Source of the DNA: an uncultured Flavobacteriales bacterium
GTDB lineage: Bacteria > Bacteroidota > Bacteroidia > Flavobacteriales_E > Vicingaceae
Assembly (NCBI GenBank): GCA_913048175.1
Contig: CAJWVX010000005.1
Coordinates: 1 to 52,856, forward strand
Direction: 5' to 3'
Length of the DNA stretch: 52,856 bases
Every line of letters begins with the position of its first letter. Positions within the stretch are counted from its first letter, which is position 1. Of the stretch, positions 1 to 8,123 are shown in pieces. The notes beneath the pieces were generated by a model. It searched no databases. It was not told the DNA's origin and saw only the letters and a program-made list of their open reading frames with translations. A program made the position numbers and the translations under genes.

Positions 1-539
<539 letters not shown>

Positions 540-577
540 GTTCTGCAATGTATGTTAACGTTAAGCTAAACTGCGTT

Positions 578-1933
578 TTAATGCTGTTTAGGTTTTGTTG
601 TATTTAGTTTTGTTCCTGTTGTTTCTCTATCACCAACTTTTAGTGTCATTTTGTTTTCAGTCAAATTAAATTGAACAATGCAGTTCAATTCATCTGAGAA
701 AAATGTATTTGTATTTTCAGGATATACTATATGATATTCTGAATCTCCCGTTTCGAATGCCAAAACGCCTTCCTCTAAAACTTTAAAACTCAGAATTAAT
801 TCTTTGAGGTCATATCTACCTTCAAATTGATACAAATTAGAAACATCCATTTCAATCCTTACTTTTTCTTCTATAGGTTTATTTATTGCCAAAGCTCCTA
901 ACTTTGTCGCAATGCTCTCTGAATAAAGTTGAGAACAATTTGATAAAACAACTACAGATATTTTTTGAGTAGGCAGATAATAAAGACTAGAATTATATCC
1001 TTCAAGATATCCGCCATGCCCAATTTTCCTTTCTCCTTGAAGTGTCATGATAATCCATCCATAACCATAGAATGTTTCAGTTTTATTTTTTAAATAATAA
1101 GATTTATGTGCTAGACTTAATAATGAGTCGTTCATGAAATGCTCAGAAAAAAGGGCTTTATTCCATTTTACTAAATCTGTTGGAGTAGAAACAATGCTTC
1201 CTGCTGCATATGGTTGGTCCATGCTATAATAAGAAGTATAAGAGAAGGAGGAGTCTATGTATTCATAGCCCATTGCTAAGCCTGAAATTTTTGAATTTGA
1301 AGATTCATAGTGAGTTTGATTGAGTAATAAAGGTTCGAAAATGTTTTTTTCTAAGTATTGTTGATATGAGATTCCTGAAATTTGTTCAATTATATAACCT
1401 AAGATATGATATCCTGTATTATTGTAATAAGATTCTTCCCCTGGGTTTGATAAAATATCATCATCTTTAATAAGGAATATTAACTCTTTTGAAGTAAGGT
1501 TTTTTTGATAGAAAGAATCTGGATATTCTTTATCATCATAGCTAGGTAATCCTGATGTATGTGTTAAAAGATGTTCAATACTGATATTATTTGGCACAAA
1601 TGGTATAAAGTCATTAATAGGAGTTGATAAACTAATTTTGCCCTGATTTACCAATTGTAGAATGCAAATAGCTGTAAATTGTTTAGTATTAGAAGCGATT
1701 CTAAACTTTGTATTTGGAGTTATAACTTCTCCTTTTTCTATATTTGAAAGTCCAACACACTTTTGATATATTATCGAATCCTCTTTTGCAATAAGCACAG
1801 AATAGCCAGCAGATCCGCTCAAGTCAATTTCATTCATGATTTCATCAAACTGAGCTACAGTTTGAGCTTTTGAAAAATTTATTCCAATAGAAAAAAGTAT
1901 AAATAGTGTTATTTTTTTTAGTGTGTTTTGCAT
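578..1933 (-). CDS. Serine hydrolase, beta-lactamase / penicillin-binding-protein-like family
   Basis: A 451-residue protein with a signal peptide (residues 1-23, ending FSKAQ) and a class C beta-lactamase fold (PF00144). The catalytic SxxK is seen as ASNTKQFTA near residue 82, the YxN motif as YYNNTGY near 170, and the third motif as IGHGGYLEGY near 305. A small C-terminal beta domain follows, typical of Bacteroidota secreted esterase/peptidase-like members. The reaction cannot be fixed from sequence: D-aminopeptidase, esterase and cell-wall peptidase activities all occur here, and antibiotic hydrolysis is not implied. It sits alone between a gene fragment and a perfect palindrome just upstream of its ATG, an arrangement like a mobile cassette. 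Confidence 0.85.
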   Translation of the reverse strand: MQNTLKKITLFILFSIGINFSKAQTVAQFDEIMNEIDLSGSAGYSVLIAKEDSIIYQKCVGLSNIEKGEVITPNTKFRIASNTKQFTAICILQLVNQGKISLSTPINDFIPFVPNNISIEHLLTHTSGLPSYDDKEYPDSFYQKNLTSKELIFLIKDDDILSNPGEESYYNNTGYHILGYIIEQISGISYQQYLEKNIFEPLLLNQTHYESSNSKISGLAMGYEYIDSSFSYTSYYSMDQPYAAGSIVSTPTDLVKWNKALFSEHFMNDSLLSLAHKSYYLKNKTETFYGYGWIIMTLQGERKIGHGGYLEGYNSSLYYLPTQKISVVVLSNCSQLYSESIATKLGALAINKPIEEKVRIEMDVSNLYQFEGRYDLKELILSFKVLEEGVLAFETGDSEYHIVYPENTNTFFSDELNCIVQFNLTENKMTLKVGDRETTGTKLNTTKPKQH

Positions 1934-1949
1934 ATTAAATACAACAACT

Positions 1950-1975
1950 GGATATGTTGCACGTGCAACATATCC
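1950..1975. repeat. 26-bp perfect palindrome upstream of the beta-lactamase-family gene
   Basis: Each arm is GGATATGTTGCAC and its exact reverse complement, with no spacer. It starts 16 bases before the ATG of the minus-strand gene ending at 1933. As RNA it would form a hairpin in the 5' leader; as DNA it could be an operator or a folded recombination site. Its function is not known to me. Confidence 0.85.
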
Positions 1976-2055
1976 GCATTATGGGTTTATCCGATCAAAT
2001 ATAATGTAAAAAAATGAAATTACCCTTATTTATTGGGGTTTGGGTGTGCTTTGGT

Positions 2056-2097
2056 GAAATAGCCGTACATTTATACGTATAAATGTACGGCTATTTC
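2056..2097. repeat. 42-bp perfect palindrome next to the hutU remnant
   Basis: The left arm starts GAAATAGCCGTACATTTATAC and the right arm is its exact reverse complement, with the axis between 2076 and 2077. The right arm ends where homology to the 3' end of hutU starts (about 2096), so the palindrome marks one border of the duplicated fragment. It could be a bidirectional terminator or a recombination relic. There is no T-run of the usual terminator kind. Confidence 0.85.
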
Positions 2098-2254
2098 AAA
2101 TTCTCATCAACAATATTTGGTAAAGTAACTTTTAAGTTAGGGTTTCTTTCCACTTCACGTTTAATTGCAAAAACTGCTTCATCATTTCTTATCCAACTTG
2201 TACGAGCAATACCATTGTTTACACCCCAAAATAGCATCGATTTTAATCTTCTGT
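2096..2254 (-). pseudogene. Decayed 3' remnant of a second urocanate hydratase gene
   Basis: About 160 bases align without gaps to the 3' end of the intact hutU at about 3848-4008, with roughly twenty differences counted by eye. On the minus strand it still reads like the HutU C-terminus (SMLFWGVNNGIAR, RNDEAVFAIKRE, NPNLKVTLPNIVDENL), but the original stop codon is lost in the adjacent palindrome. It is cut off on the other side at about 2254 by an unrelated tail. It may be a relic of an older or transferred hutU copy, or a diverged duplication. It cannot make an enzyme. Confidence 0.8.
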
Positions 2255-2362
2255 CAGTGCAATAGAAATACCATTAATATAGAAGATTTATCTAATGGGG
2301 TTTACTTCATTAAAATAGAAGGAGAAAATCAGAGTGTTATCAGGAAATTTGTAAAGCAATAG
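2255..2362 (+). pseudogene. Severed T9SS C-terminal sorting-domain tail
   Basis: The plus-strand frame reads INIEDLSNGVYFIKIEG and ends RKFVKQ-stop. That is the last two strands of a type A T9SS sorting domain, where LxxGxYFxK and a terminal basic KxxKF-type strand are typical. No cargo domain or start codon remains upstream, because the sequence switches directly to the antisense hutU remnant. It marks a deletion or recombination that fused two gene tails. Confidence 0.65.
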
Positions 2363-2373
2363 TTGAAAAACTG

Positions 2374-2453
2374 CGTCATTGCGATGAATGAGGTACGAAA
2401 TGACGAAGCAATCTTACTCAATGAATAAGATTGCTTCGTTCCTCGCAATGACG
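2374..2453. repeat. Dispersed inverted repeat with CGTCATTGCGA ends and GAAGCAATCT core
   Basis: The outer arms CGTCATTGCGA (2374-2384) and TCGCAATGACG (2443-2453) are exact inverse copies. Inside them, CGAAGCAATCTTA (2404-2416) and its reverse complement (2426-2438) form a second stem with a 9-base loop. Non-coding elements with this GTCATTGCGA...GAAGCAATCT signature are scattered through many bacterial genomes. A degraded relative lies at 45585-45735. Confidence 0.75.
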
Positions 2454-2538
2454 TACTACTTTGTAAAACCTTTAACTCTTTAAATAATTTTCTTCGTGTT
2501 CTTTGCGCAAGCTTAAAATTATTTGCAGTTAAATTTGA

Positions 2539-3672
2539 CTATTGATGACTTAACAAAAACTCCTCGTAATTTTTAGGGGAAATAGTGCCAATCTCACATT
2601 CGGGATAGGCGTTGGTGAATGTTTTAGGAAATTTTACCTTAGATTTTTCGTTCCATTTAAACTCAAAAGCAGTTAAATCATCGTTAAGTTCTTCTACTAA
2701 GTCAACTTCTTGTTGCTGAGTGGTTCTCCAAAAATGAAATTTTGAGCGATTGTTTTCGTAGTGAAGTTTTTTTACTCTTTCAGCAATAAGATAATTTTCC
2801 CACAAAGCACCAACATCAGAACGTTTATGAATGGGAGTGTAATTTCCAATAATAGCGTTTCGTATTCCACAATCGTAGAAAAATATTTTTTTACTTTTCT
2901 TTAGTTCGTTTCTTACATTTCTGCTGTATGATGAAAGTGTAAAAATGACAAAAGTTTGCTCAAATAACTGAATGTATTTATCTACAGTTCCTTTATCAGC
3001 ACCAACCAATTGAGCAATTTCGTTGTAAGAAACCTCACTACCTATTTGTAGCGCTAAAGCCTTAAGTATTTTTTCTAATAGCTTGGGCCTTTTAATGCTA
3101 TCCAACATTAATAAATCTTTGTATAAATAACTATCAGCAATCAAGTTTAATAACTCTTCGCTATCATTCGGATTTGTAATTATTTCTGGATAAGAACCAT
3201 AAATTAAACGATTTTCTAACTGTCTTTTTTCTTCCAACACTCCATGGTGGTTAACCATTTCTTGGAAAGAAAGTGGAAAAAGATTGTATTCAAATTTTCT
3301 GCCTGTTAAGGGTTCGTTCATTTCATTTGCCATTTCAAAAGAAGAAGAACCAGTTGCAATAACTTGAATGTTTTTTAATTTGTCAGTTATTAGTTTCAGT
3401 GTTAACCCAATATTCGGAATACGTTGAGCCTCATCAATAAAAAAAATGATATTGTTTCCGATGTAATTTTTAAGCTGAGTAGAAGTAATGTTACTTAACA
3501 ATTCTCTTATGTCTGGCTCATCACCACTAATGTGTAAAACAGCTTCTTTTCTTGTTTCTATTAAATGTTCTAAAAGAGTTGTTTTCCCTACCTGTCTAGC
3601 TCCAAAAAGTAAAATAGCTTTTCCTTTAAAGAGTCTTTTATCAATATTTTGTATAGTCATTCTCGAAATCAT
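2539..3672 (-). CDS. AAA ATPase with DUF4143 domain
   Basis: A 377-residue protein with an AAA_14 ATPase module (Walker A GARQVGKTT near residue 24, Walker B IIFFIDEAQR near 75, and a GSSSFE sensor near 108), then a winged-helix-like segment (about 205-250) and a C-terminal DUF4143 region resembling PD-(D/E)xK nucleases (FWRTTQQQEVDLVEE, AFEFKW). The family is widespread, frequently horizontally moved and of unknown role; suggested links include DNA processing and toxin-antitoxin-like behaviour. It stands alone, with a tandem repeat directly upstream of its start that may serve as an operator. Confidence 0.88.
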   Translation of the reverse strand: MISRMTIQNIDKRLFKGKAILLFGARQVGKTTLLEHLIETRKEAVLHISGDEPDIRELLSNITSTQLKNYIGNNIIFFIDEAQRIPNIGLTLKLITDKLKNIQVIATGSSSFEMANEMNEPLTGRKFEYNLFPLSFQEMVNHHGVLEEKRQLENRLIYGSYPEIITNPNDSEELLNLIADSYLYKDLLMLDSIKRPKLLEKILKALALQIGSEVSYNEIAQLVGADKGTVDKYIQLFEQTFVIFTLSSYSRNVRNELKKSKKIFFYDCGIRNAIIGNYTPIHKRSDVGALWENYLIAERVKKLHYENNRSKFHFWRTTQQQEVDLVEELNDDLTAFEFKWNEKSKVKFPKTFTNAYPECEIGTISPKNYEEFLLSHQ

Positions 3673-3683
3673 GATTCAAATAT

Positions 3684-3763
3684 ATAATAATTTTCGATTG
3701 TAATCACTAAAAAACATAATAATTTTCGATTGTAATCACTAAAAAACATAATAATTAGTGATT
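3684..3763. repeat. 32-bp tandem repeat upstream of the AAA ATPase
   Basis: A unit beginning ATAATAATTTTCGATTGTAA occurs at 3684-3715 and again, identically, at 3716-3747. A third partial unit (ATAATAATT) then runs into TTAGTGATT, the inverse of the AATCACTAA inside each unit. It starts 12 bases before the ATPase start codon at 3672, so autoregulatory binding sites are plausible. Too few units for a CRISPR array. Confidence 0.8.
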
Positions 3764-3782
3764 TGTAGATTTCTGGGTTAAA

Positions 3783-3810
3783 AAAAGACACTCAGTTAAG
3801 TGTGTCTTTT
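3783..3810 (-). terminator. Terminator downstream of hutU
   Basis: The stem AAAAGACAC / GTGTCTTTT (9 bp) has a 10-base loop and, read on the minus strand, is followed by a run of T. It lies 33 bases past the hutU stop codon. Confidence 0.65.
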
Positions 3811-3843
3811 ATCTAATTTCTAGAATCTTAGATCTAAAGAAAA

Positions 3844-5829
3844 TTAAATCAAATTCTCATCAACGATGTTTGGCAGTGTAACCTTTAAATTAGGGTTTCT
3901 TTCCATTTCTCTTTTAATTGCAAACACAGCTTCATCATTTCTTGCCCAACTTCTACGAGCAATACCATTGTTTACATCCCAAAATAGCATTGATTTTAAT
4001 CTTCTATCCGCATCAGCCGAACCATCTAAAGTCATTCCGAAACCTCCGTTAACAACTTCTCCCCAGCCAACACCACCACCATTATGTATAGATACCCAAG
4101 TAGCACCTCTAAATGAATCGCCAATTACATTTTGTATGGCCATATCAGCAGTAAACTGCGAACCATCATAAATATTAGAAGTTTCTCTATAAGGAGAATC
4201 TGTTCCTGAAACATCGTGATGATCTCTTCCTAAAATTATAGGTGTAGAAATTGTTCCATCCGCAACAGCGTTATTAAATGCTTCAGCAATTTTGCTTCGT
4301 CCTTCAGCATCAGCATATAAAATACGTGCCTGAGAACCAACTACCAGTTTGTTTTCTTGAGCACCTTTAATCCAAGTAATATTATCTTGCATTTGTTGTT
4401 GTATCTCTTTAGGAGAGCTTTTCATTATCTCCTCTAAAACTGCACAAGCAATGTTGTCTGTTTTTAATAAATCTTCAGGTTTACCAGAAGAACAAACCCA
4501 TCTAAACGGTCCAAAACCATAATCGAAACACATTGGTCCCATAATATCTTGTACATAAGAATTGTATCTAAAGTCAATTCCATTTTCAGCCATAATATCA
4601 GCTCCGGCTCTACTTGCTTCTAATAGGAAAGCGTTTCCGTAATCAAAAAAGTAAGTTCCTTTAGCAGTGTGTTTGTTTACTGCATTGGTATGCCTTCTTA
4701 ATGTTTCTTGTACTTTTTCTTTAAACAACTCAGGGTTATTGGCCATCATATCATTACTCTCTTCAAAAGAAATTCCTGCAGGATAATAACCACCAGCCCA
4801 AGGGTTGTGTAATGATGTTTGATCAGACCCTAAATCAATATAAATGTTTTCGGTGTCAAATTTTTCCCAAACATCAACAATGTTTCCATCATAAGCTATT
4901 GAGACAACTTCTTTGTCCGTTTTAGCTTTGGTAACTCTTGTACACAATTCATCTAAATCAGAAATCACTTCATCTACCCAACCTTGCTCATGTCTTTTAT
5001 AAGAAGCTTCAGGGTTAATTTCTGCTGTTACTGAAACAACGCCAGCAATATTACCAGCTTTTGGTTGTGCGCCACTCATTCCTCCTAATCCAGAAGTTAC
5101 AAATAACTTTCCTGCTGTTCCTTGGTCATCAATTTTTCTACAGCCATTCAATACAGTAATGGTTGTTCCGTGTACAATTCCTTGTGGTCCGATATACATA
5201 TAAGATCCAGCAGTCATCTGACCAAATTGCGTAACCCCTAGTGCATTAAACTTTTCTAAATCATCTGGTTTAGAGTAATTAGGAATCATCATTCCATTAG
5301 TAACAACTACTCTTGGTGCTTCTTTATGTGAAGGAAATAATCCCATTGGATGACCAGAATACATTGCTAATGTTTGCTCGTCTGTCATTTCAGACAAATA
5401 TTGCATACACAATAAGTATTGTGCCCAGTTAGAGAAAACGCCTCCATTACCACCATAAGTAATTAACTCGTGTGGGTGTTGAGCAATTGCATAATCCAAA
5501 TTGTTTTGGATCATCAACATAATAGATTTTGCTTGCACAGATTTACCAGGATACTCATCTATCGGACGAGCATAAATTTTATAGGTAGGGCGGAAGCGGT
5601 ACATATAGATACGCCCGTAAGTTTCTAATTCGTCCTTAAATTCTTGAATTAAAACGGGGTGATGTTTAGCATCGAAATAGCGTAAAGCATTTTTTAATGC
5701 TAATTTCTTTTCTTCAGTAGATAATATATCTTTTCGTTTTGGGGCATGACTAACTGTTGTGTCTAATGCTCTAAAAGCTGGTAATTCATTTGGAATACCT
5801 TGTTGTACTAGTTCTTTAAAATTTAACAT
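3844..5829 (-). CDS. hutU: Urocanate hydratase
   Basis: A 661-residue cytoplasmic, NAD-dependent urocanase converting urocanate to 4-imidazolone-5-propanoate in histidine degradation. Recognisable blocks are YGGNGGVFSNWAQY near residue 125, SGLGGMSGAQPKAG near 247 and GRDHHDVSGTDSPYRETSN near 540. The length matches the long Bacteroidota/eukaryote-like form rather than the roughly 560-residue proteobacterial form. The start MLNFKELVQQGIP is typical. No hutH, hutI or hutG is adjacent, so the pathway genes are dispersed. A degraded copy of its last 160 bases lies 1.6 kb away. Confidence 0.96.
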   Translation of the reverse strand: MLNFKELVQQGIPNELPAFRALDTTVSHAPKRKDILSTEEKKLALKNALRYFDAKHHPVLIQEFKDELETYGRIYMYRFRPTYKIYARPIDEYPGKSVQAKSIMLMIQNNLDYAIAQHPHELITYGGNGGVFSNWAQYLLCMQYLSEMTDEQTLAMYSGHPMGLFPSHKEAPRVVVTNGMMIPNYSKPDDLEKFNALGVTQFGQMTAGSYMYIGPQGIVHGTTITVLNGCRKIDDQGTAGKLFVTSGLGGMSGAQPKAGNIAGVVSVTAEINPEASYKRHEQGWVDEVISDLDELCTRVTKAKTDKEVVSIAYDGNIVDVWEKFDTENIYIDLGSDQTSLHNPWAGGYYPAGISFEESNDMMANNPELFKEKVQETLRRHTNAVNKHTAKGTYFFDYGNAFLLEASRAGADIMAENGIDFRYNSYVQDIMGPMCFDYGFGPFRWVCSSGKPEDLLKTDNIACAVLEEIMKSSPKEIQQQMQDNITWIKGAQENKLVVGSQARILYADAEGRSKIAEAFNNAVADGTISTPIILGRDHHDVSGTDSPYRETSNIYDGSQFTADMAIQNVIGDSFRGATWVSIHNGGGVGWGEVVNGGFGMTLDGSADADRRLKSMLFWDVNNGIARRSWARNDEAVFAIKREMERNPNLKVTLPNIVDENLI

Positions 5830-5952
5830 GTAATGTATTTGTTGTAATGTGATTAATTAGTTTTTAGAAGATTTCTAAAAGCTAAGGATAACGGGAGTTA
5901 CACCTAAAATCTATTTTGCTAATAGCAATTTGATATGTGATGTTATTTGAAA

Positions 5953-6129
5953 TCATTTTTTTATTCTTCTCCCTTTAGATTTATCAAAACCATATGGACA
6001 ATGCTTACATCCGTTTTCACAACAATGTCCTCTTTTTAAAAGATAGTTTGCTGTAAAAACTCTATAACCTTCTGGTGTAAGATAGAAGTCTTCATGGTTA
6101 AGTTTGTCTATTTTTGAAAAGTCATTCAT
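5953..6129 (-). CDS. DUF5522-type small cysteine-rich protein
   Basis: A 58-residue protein starting MNDFSKIDKLNHEDFY. The characteristic blocks are DFYLTPEGYRVFTANYLLKRG and CCxxGCKHCPYGF; the cysteine cluster (CC, C, C) suggests metal binding. The family accompanies many bacterial genomes as a tiny conserved protein of unknown role. I chose the ATG at 6129 over one 19 codons upstream because the longer version would run into the divergent gene starting at 6153 and its extra residues look non-coding. Only 23 bases separate the two start codons. Confidence 0.8.
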   Translation of the reverse strand: MNDFSKIDKLNHEDFYLTPEGYRVFTANYLLKRGHCCENGCKHCPYGFDKSKGRRIKK

Positions 6130-6152
6130 CTTCGACAAAGTTAAGAGATAAA

Positions 6153-7040
6153 ATGCAATTTGACGTGAACGAAAACAATATTCCACTACAGAAAATAGAA
6201 GCTAATTTTTTGACTAAAAAAAATGTGGCCTTTTTCATTCTAAGAGAAGATTTAATTCATCCAACTATTTCGGGTAACAAGTGGCGCAAACTCAAATACA
6301 ATATTGTTGAAGCAAAAGAAAAGGGGTTTGATACAATTATAACTTTTGGAGGTGCTTTTTCTAACCATATTGCAGCAACAGCAGCTGCAGGTAAAATATT
6401 TGGATTAAAAACTATTGGAATAATAAGAGGTGAAGAGGTGAGTAATGCAACGTTAGATTTAGCTATAGAGAATGGAATGAAATTACAGTTTGTTTCTCGA
6501 GAAGAATACAAAAAAAAGGATGCGAGTCTGTTTCCTAATTGTTATGTGATTCCTGAAGGAGGTTCAAATACATTGGCTGTTAAGGGGTGTTCAGAAATAG
6601 TCAATAGTATTACTATTGATTATGATATTATTTGCTGTGCCTGTGGTACTGGAGGAACAATAGCAGGAATAATAAGTTCAACAAATAAAGAAGTGTTAGG
6701 CTTTCCTGCATTAAAGGGAGGAGAGTTCTTAATAGAGGATATTCAAGAATTGTTATCTAAATATAATTCTGAGGAAAAATATTCTAATTGGAAATTAATT
6801 ACAGATTATCATTTTGGAGGTTACGCTAAATTAAAGCCAGACTTAATCGAATTTATCAGAAAATTTAACGTGAAACATAATATTCTCTTAGACTTTATTT
6901 ACACTGGTAAAATGTTTTTTGGATTGTATGACCTGATTAAGAATACGAATCAATTAGATAATAAAACAATAATTGTTGTTCATACAGGTGGTATTCAAAG
7001 TAATAAAGGATTTGAAGAACGATTTGGAATTACACTTTAA
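6153..7040 (+). CDS. PLP-dependent D-cysteine desulfhydrase / ACC deaminase-like enzyme
   Basis: A 295-residue tryptophan-synthase-beta-fold enzyme. The N-terminal REDLIHPTISGNKWRKL carries the PLP lysine (GNKWRK). GGAFSNHIAATAAA is the phosphate/substrate loop and CACGTGGTIAG the glycine-rich PLP-phosphate loop. The family includes 1-aminocyclopropane-1-carboxylate deaminase and D-cysteine desulfhydrase; in non-plant-associated bacteria a D-cysteine or D-amino-acid desulfhydrase role is more likely. The start MQFDVNENN was preferred to a longer form that would overlap the divergent DUF5522 gene. About 300 residues is usual for the family. Confidence 0.85.
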   Translation: MQFDVNENNIPLQKIEANFLTKKNVAFFILREDLIHPTISGNKWRKLKYNIVEAKEKGFDTIITFGGAFSNHIAATAAAGKIFGLKTIGIIRGEEVSNATLDLAIENGMKLQFVSREEYKKKDASLFPNCYVIPEGGSNTLAVKGCSEIVNSITIDYDIICCACGTGGTIAGIISSTNKEVLGFPALKGGEFLIEDIQELLSKYNSEEKYSNWKLITDYHFGGYAKLKPDLIEFIRKFNVKHNILLDFIYTGKMFFGLYDLIKNTNQLDNKTIIVVHTGGIQSNKGFEERFGITL

Positions 7041-7080
7041 ATCAAAAGTAAAATGTTCATATCTTAACTAGGCATGCAAA

Positions 7081-7107
7081 TTGTTTGTAGTAAGAATATT
7101 AACTTTG
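7081..7107 (+). promoter_or_regulatory. Putative Bacteroidota-type promoter for the glucosaminidase gene
   Basis: TTG at 7081 and TAACTTTG at 7100-7107 fit the -33 TTG and -7 TAnnTTTG pattern, though the 16-base spacing is shorter than usual. The -7 element ends only eight bases before the ATG at 7116, implying a very short leader, and it overlaps the region upstream of that ATG, arguing against a longer start at 7074. Confidence 0.5.
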
Positions 7108-7115
7108 CAATCGAA

Positions 7116-8042
7116 ATGAAAAAAAGCCTATTTATATTACTTATTGTTTTCTTTAGTATTGATGCTGTTTTTGCGCAACCTGCAGAAAGACGAATTACTA
7201 GAGAAGAATATATTCAGATGTATAAGGATGACGCGATTAAAGAAATGATTAAATCAGGAGTTCCTGCTAGTATTACGTTGGCTCAAGGAATCTTAGAGTC
7301 AGGTGATGGTAATAGTCCTTTAGCAGTTTATGCTAAAAATCATTTTGGAGTAAAATGTCATTCTGGGTGGAAAGGAAAGTCTATGCGAATAGATGATGAC
7401 GCAAAGAATGAGTGTTTTAGAAAGTATAATTCTGTTTATGAGTCATTTAGTGATCATTCAGATTTTCTGGTAACACGTTCTCGTTATGATTTTTTGTTCG
7501 ATTTAAAAGTTACCGATTACAAAGGCTGGGCAAAAGGTTTGAAAAAAGCAGGATATGCTACTAACCCTAAATATGCAGATTTGTTAATTATGTTAATTGA
7601 GAAGAATAATTTGGATCAATATGATAATTATGCAAAAGTTCCACCTCGAAAACTGACTAAGACTAGAGCCTCAAAGGTGTTGGCTTCGAGAGCTCACAAC
7701 AGAACGATAAAATTGCACAATCACATTAAATATATTAAAGCAAAAAAAGGAGATACCTTTTATGGCATTACTCAAGATTTTGAAATGAATCTTTGGCAAA
7801 TATTTAAGTACAACGATTTAAACGAAAGTGATGTACTTCAGATTGGTGACATTATTTATTTGCAGCCTAAAAAGAACAAGTCTAAGGAAAAAATCCATAT
7901 TGCTAAAAAGGGAGAAACAATGCGTGATATTTCTCAATTATACGGTGTTAAGTTGAAGAAATTGTACAAAAAGAATAAGATGTTTATGGGCACTCAGCCA
8001 AATACTGGAGATAAGATTTACCTAAAACATAAAAAGCAGTAA
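7116..8042 (+). CDS. Secreted glucosaminidase with LysM repeats
   Basis: A 308-residue exported cell-wall hydrolase. The signal peptide is MKKSLFILLIVFFSIDAVFAQ. A glucosaminidase (GH73-like) domain spans about residues 35-165, with the catalytic-glutamate block SITLAQGILESGDGNSPLA and NHFGVKC, KYNSVYESFSDHSDFL following. Two LysM modules occupy the C-terminus (starting IKYIKAKKGDTFYGI and KIHIAKKGETMRDI). It should cleave the glycan backbone of peptidoglycan in the periplasm. A start at 7074 is in frame but would hide the signal peptide and overlap the promoter. Regulation beyond the upstream promoter is not visible. Confidence 0.9.
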   Translation: MKKSLFILLIVFFSIDAVFAQPAERRITREEYIQMYKDDAIKEMIKSGVPASITLAQGILESGDGNSPLAVYAKNHFGVKCHSGWKGKSMRIDDDAKNECFRKYNSVYESFSDHSDFLVTRSRYDFLFDLKVTDYKGWAKGLKKAGYATNPKYADLLIMLIEKNNLDQYDNYAKVPPRKLTKTRASKVLASRAHNRTIKLHNHIKYIKAKKGDTFYGITQDFEMNLWQIFKYNDLNESDVLQIGDIIYLQPKKNKSKEKIHIAKKGETMRDISQLYGVKLKKLYKKNKMFMGTQPNTGDKIYLKHKKQ

Positions 8043-8123
8043 TTCAACCCGCTCAAACTTTATTCAGTCGAATTTATTGTTATATTTTTTATTTAATTAC
8101 TAATTTGCTTCCAAATTCAAATT

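Noticed and set aside
550-600. Integron attC core site
   Set aside because: GTTAAGC fits GTTRRRY but the matching RYYYAAC arm and hairpin are not convincing; kept only as a weak hint in the cassette finding.
3684-3763. Possible CRISPR array
   Set aside because: Units are directly adjacent with no spacers and only two are complete.
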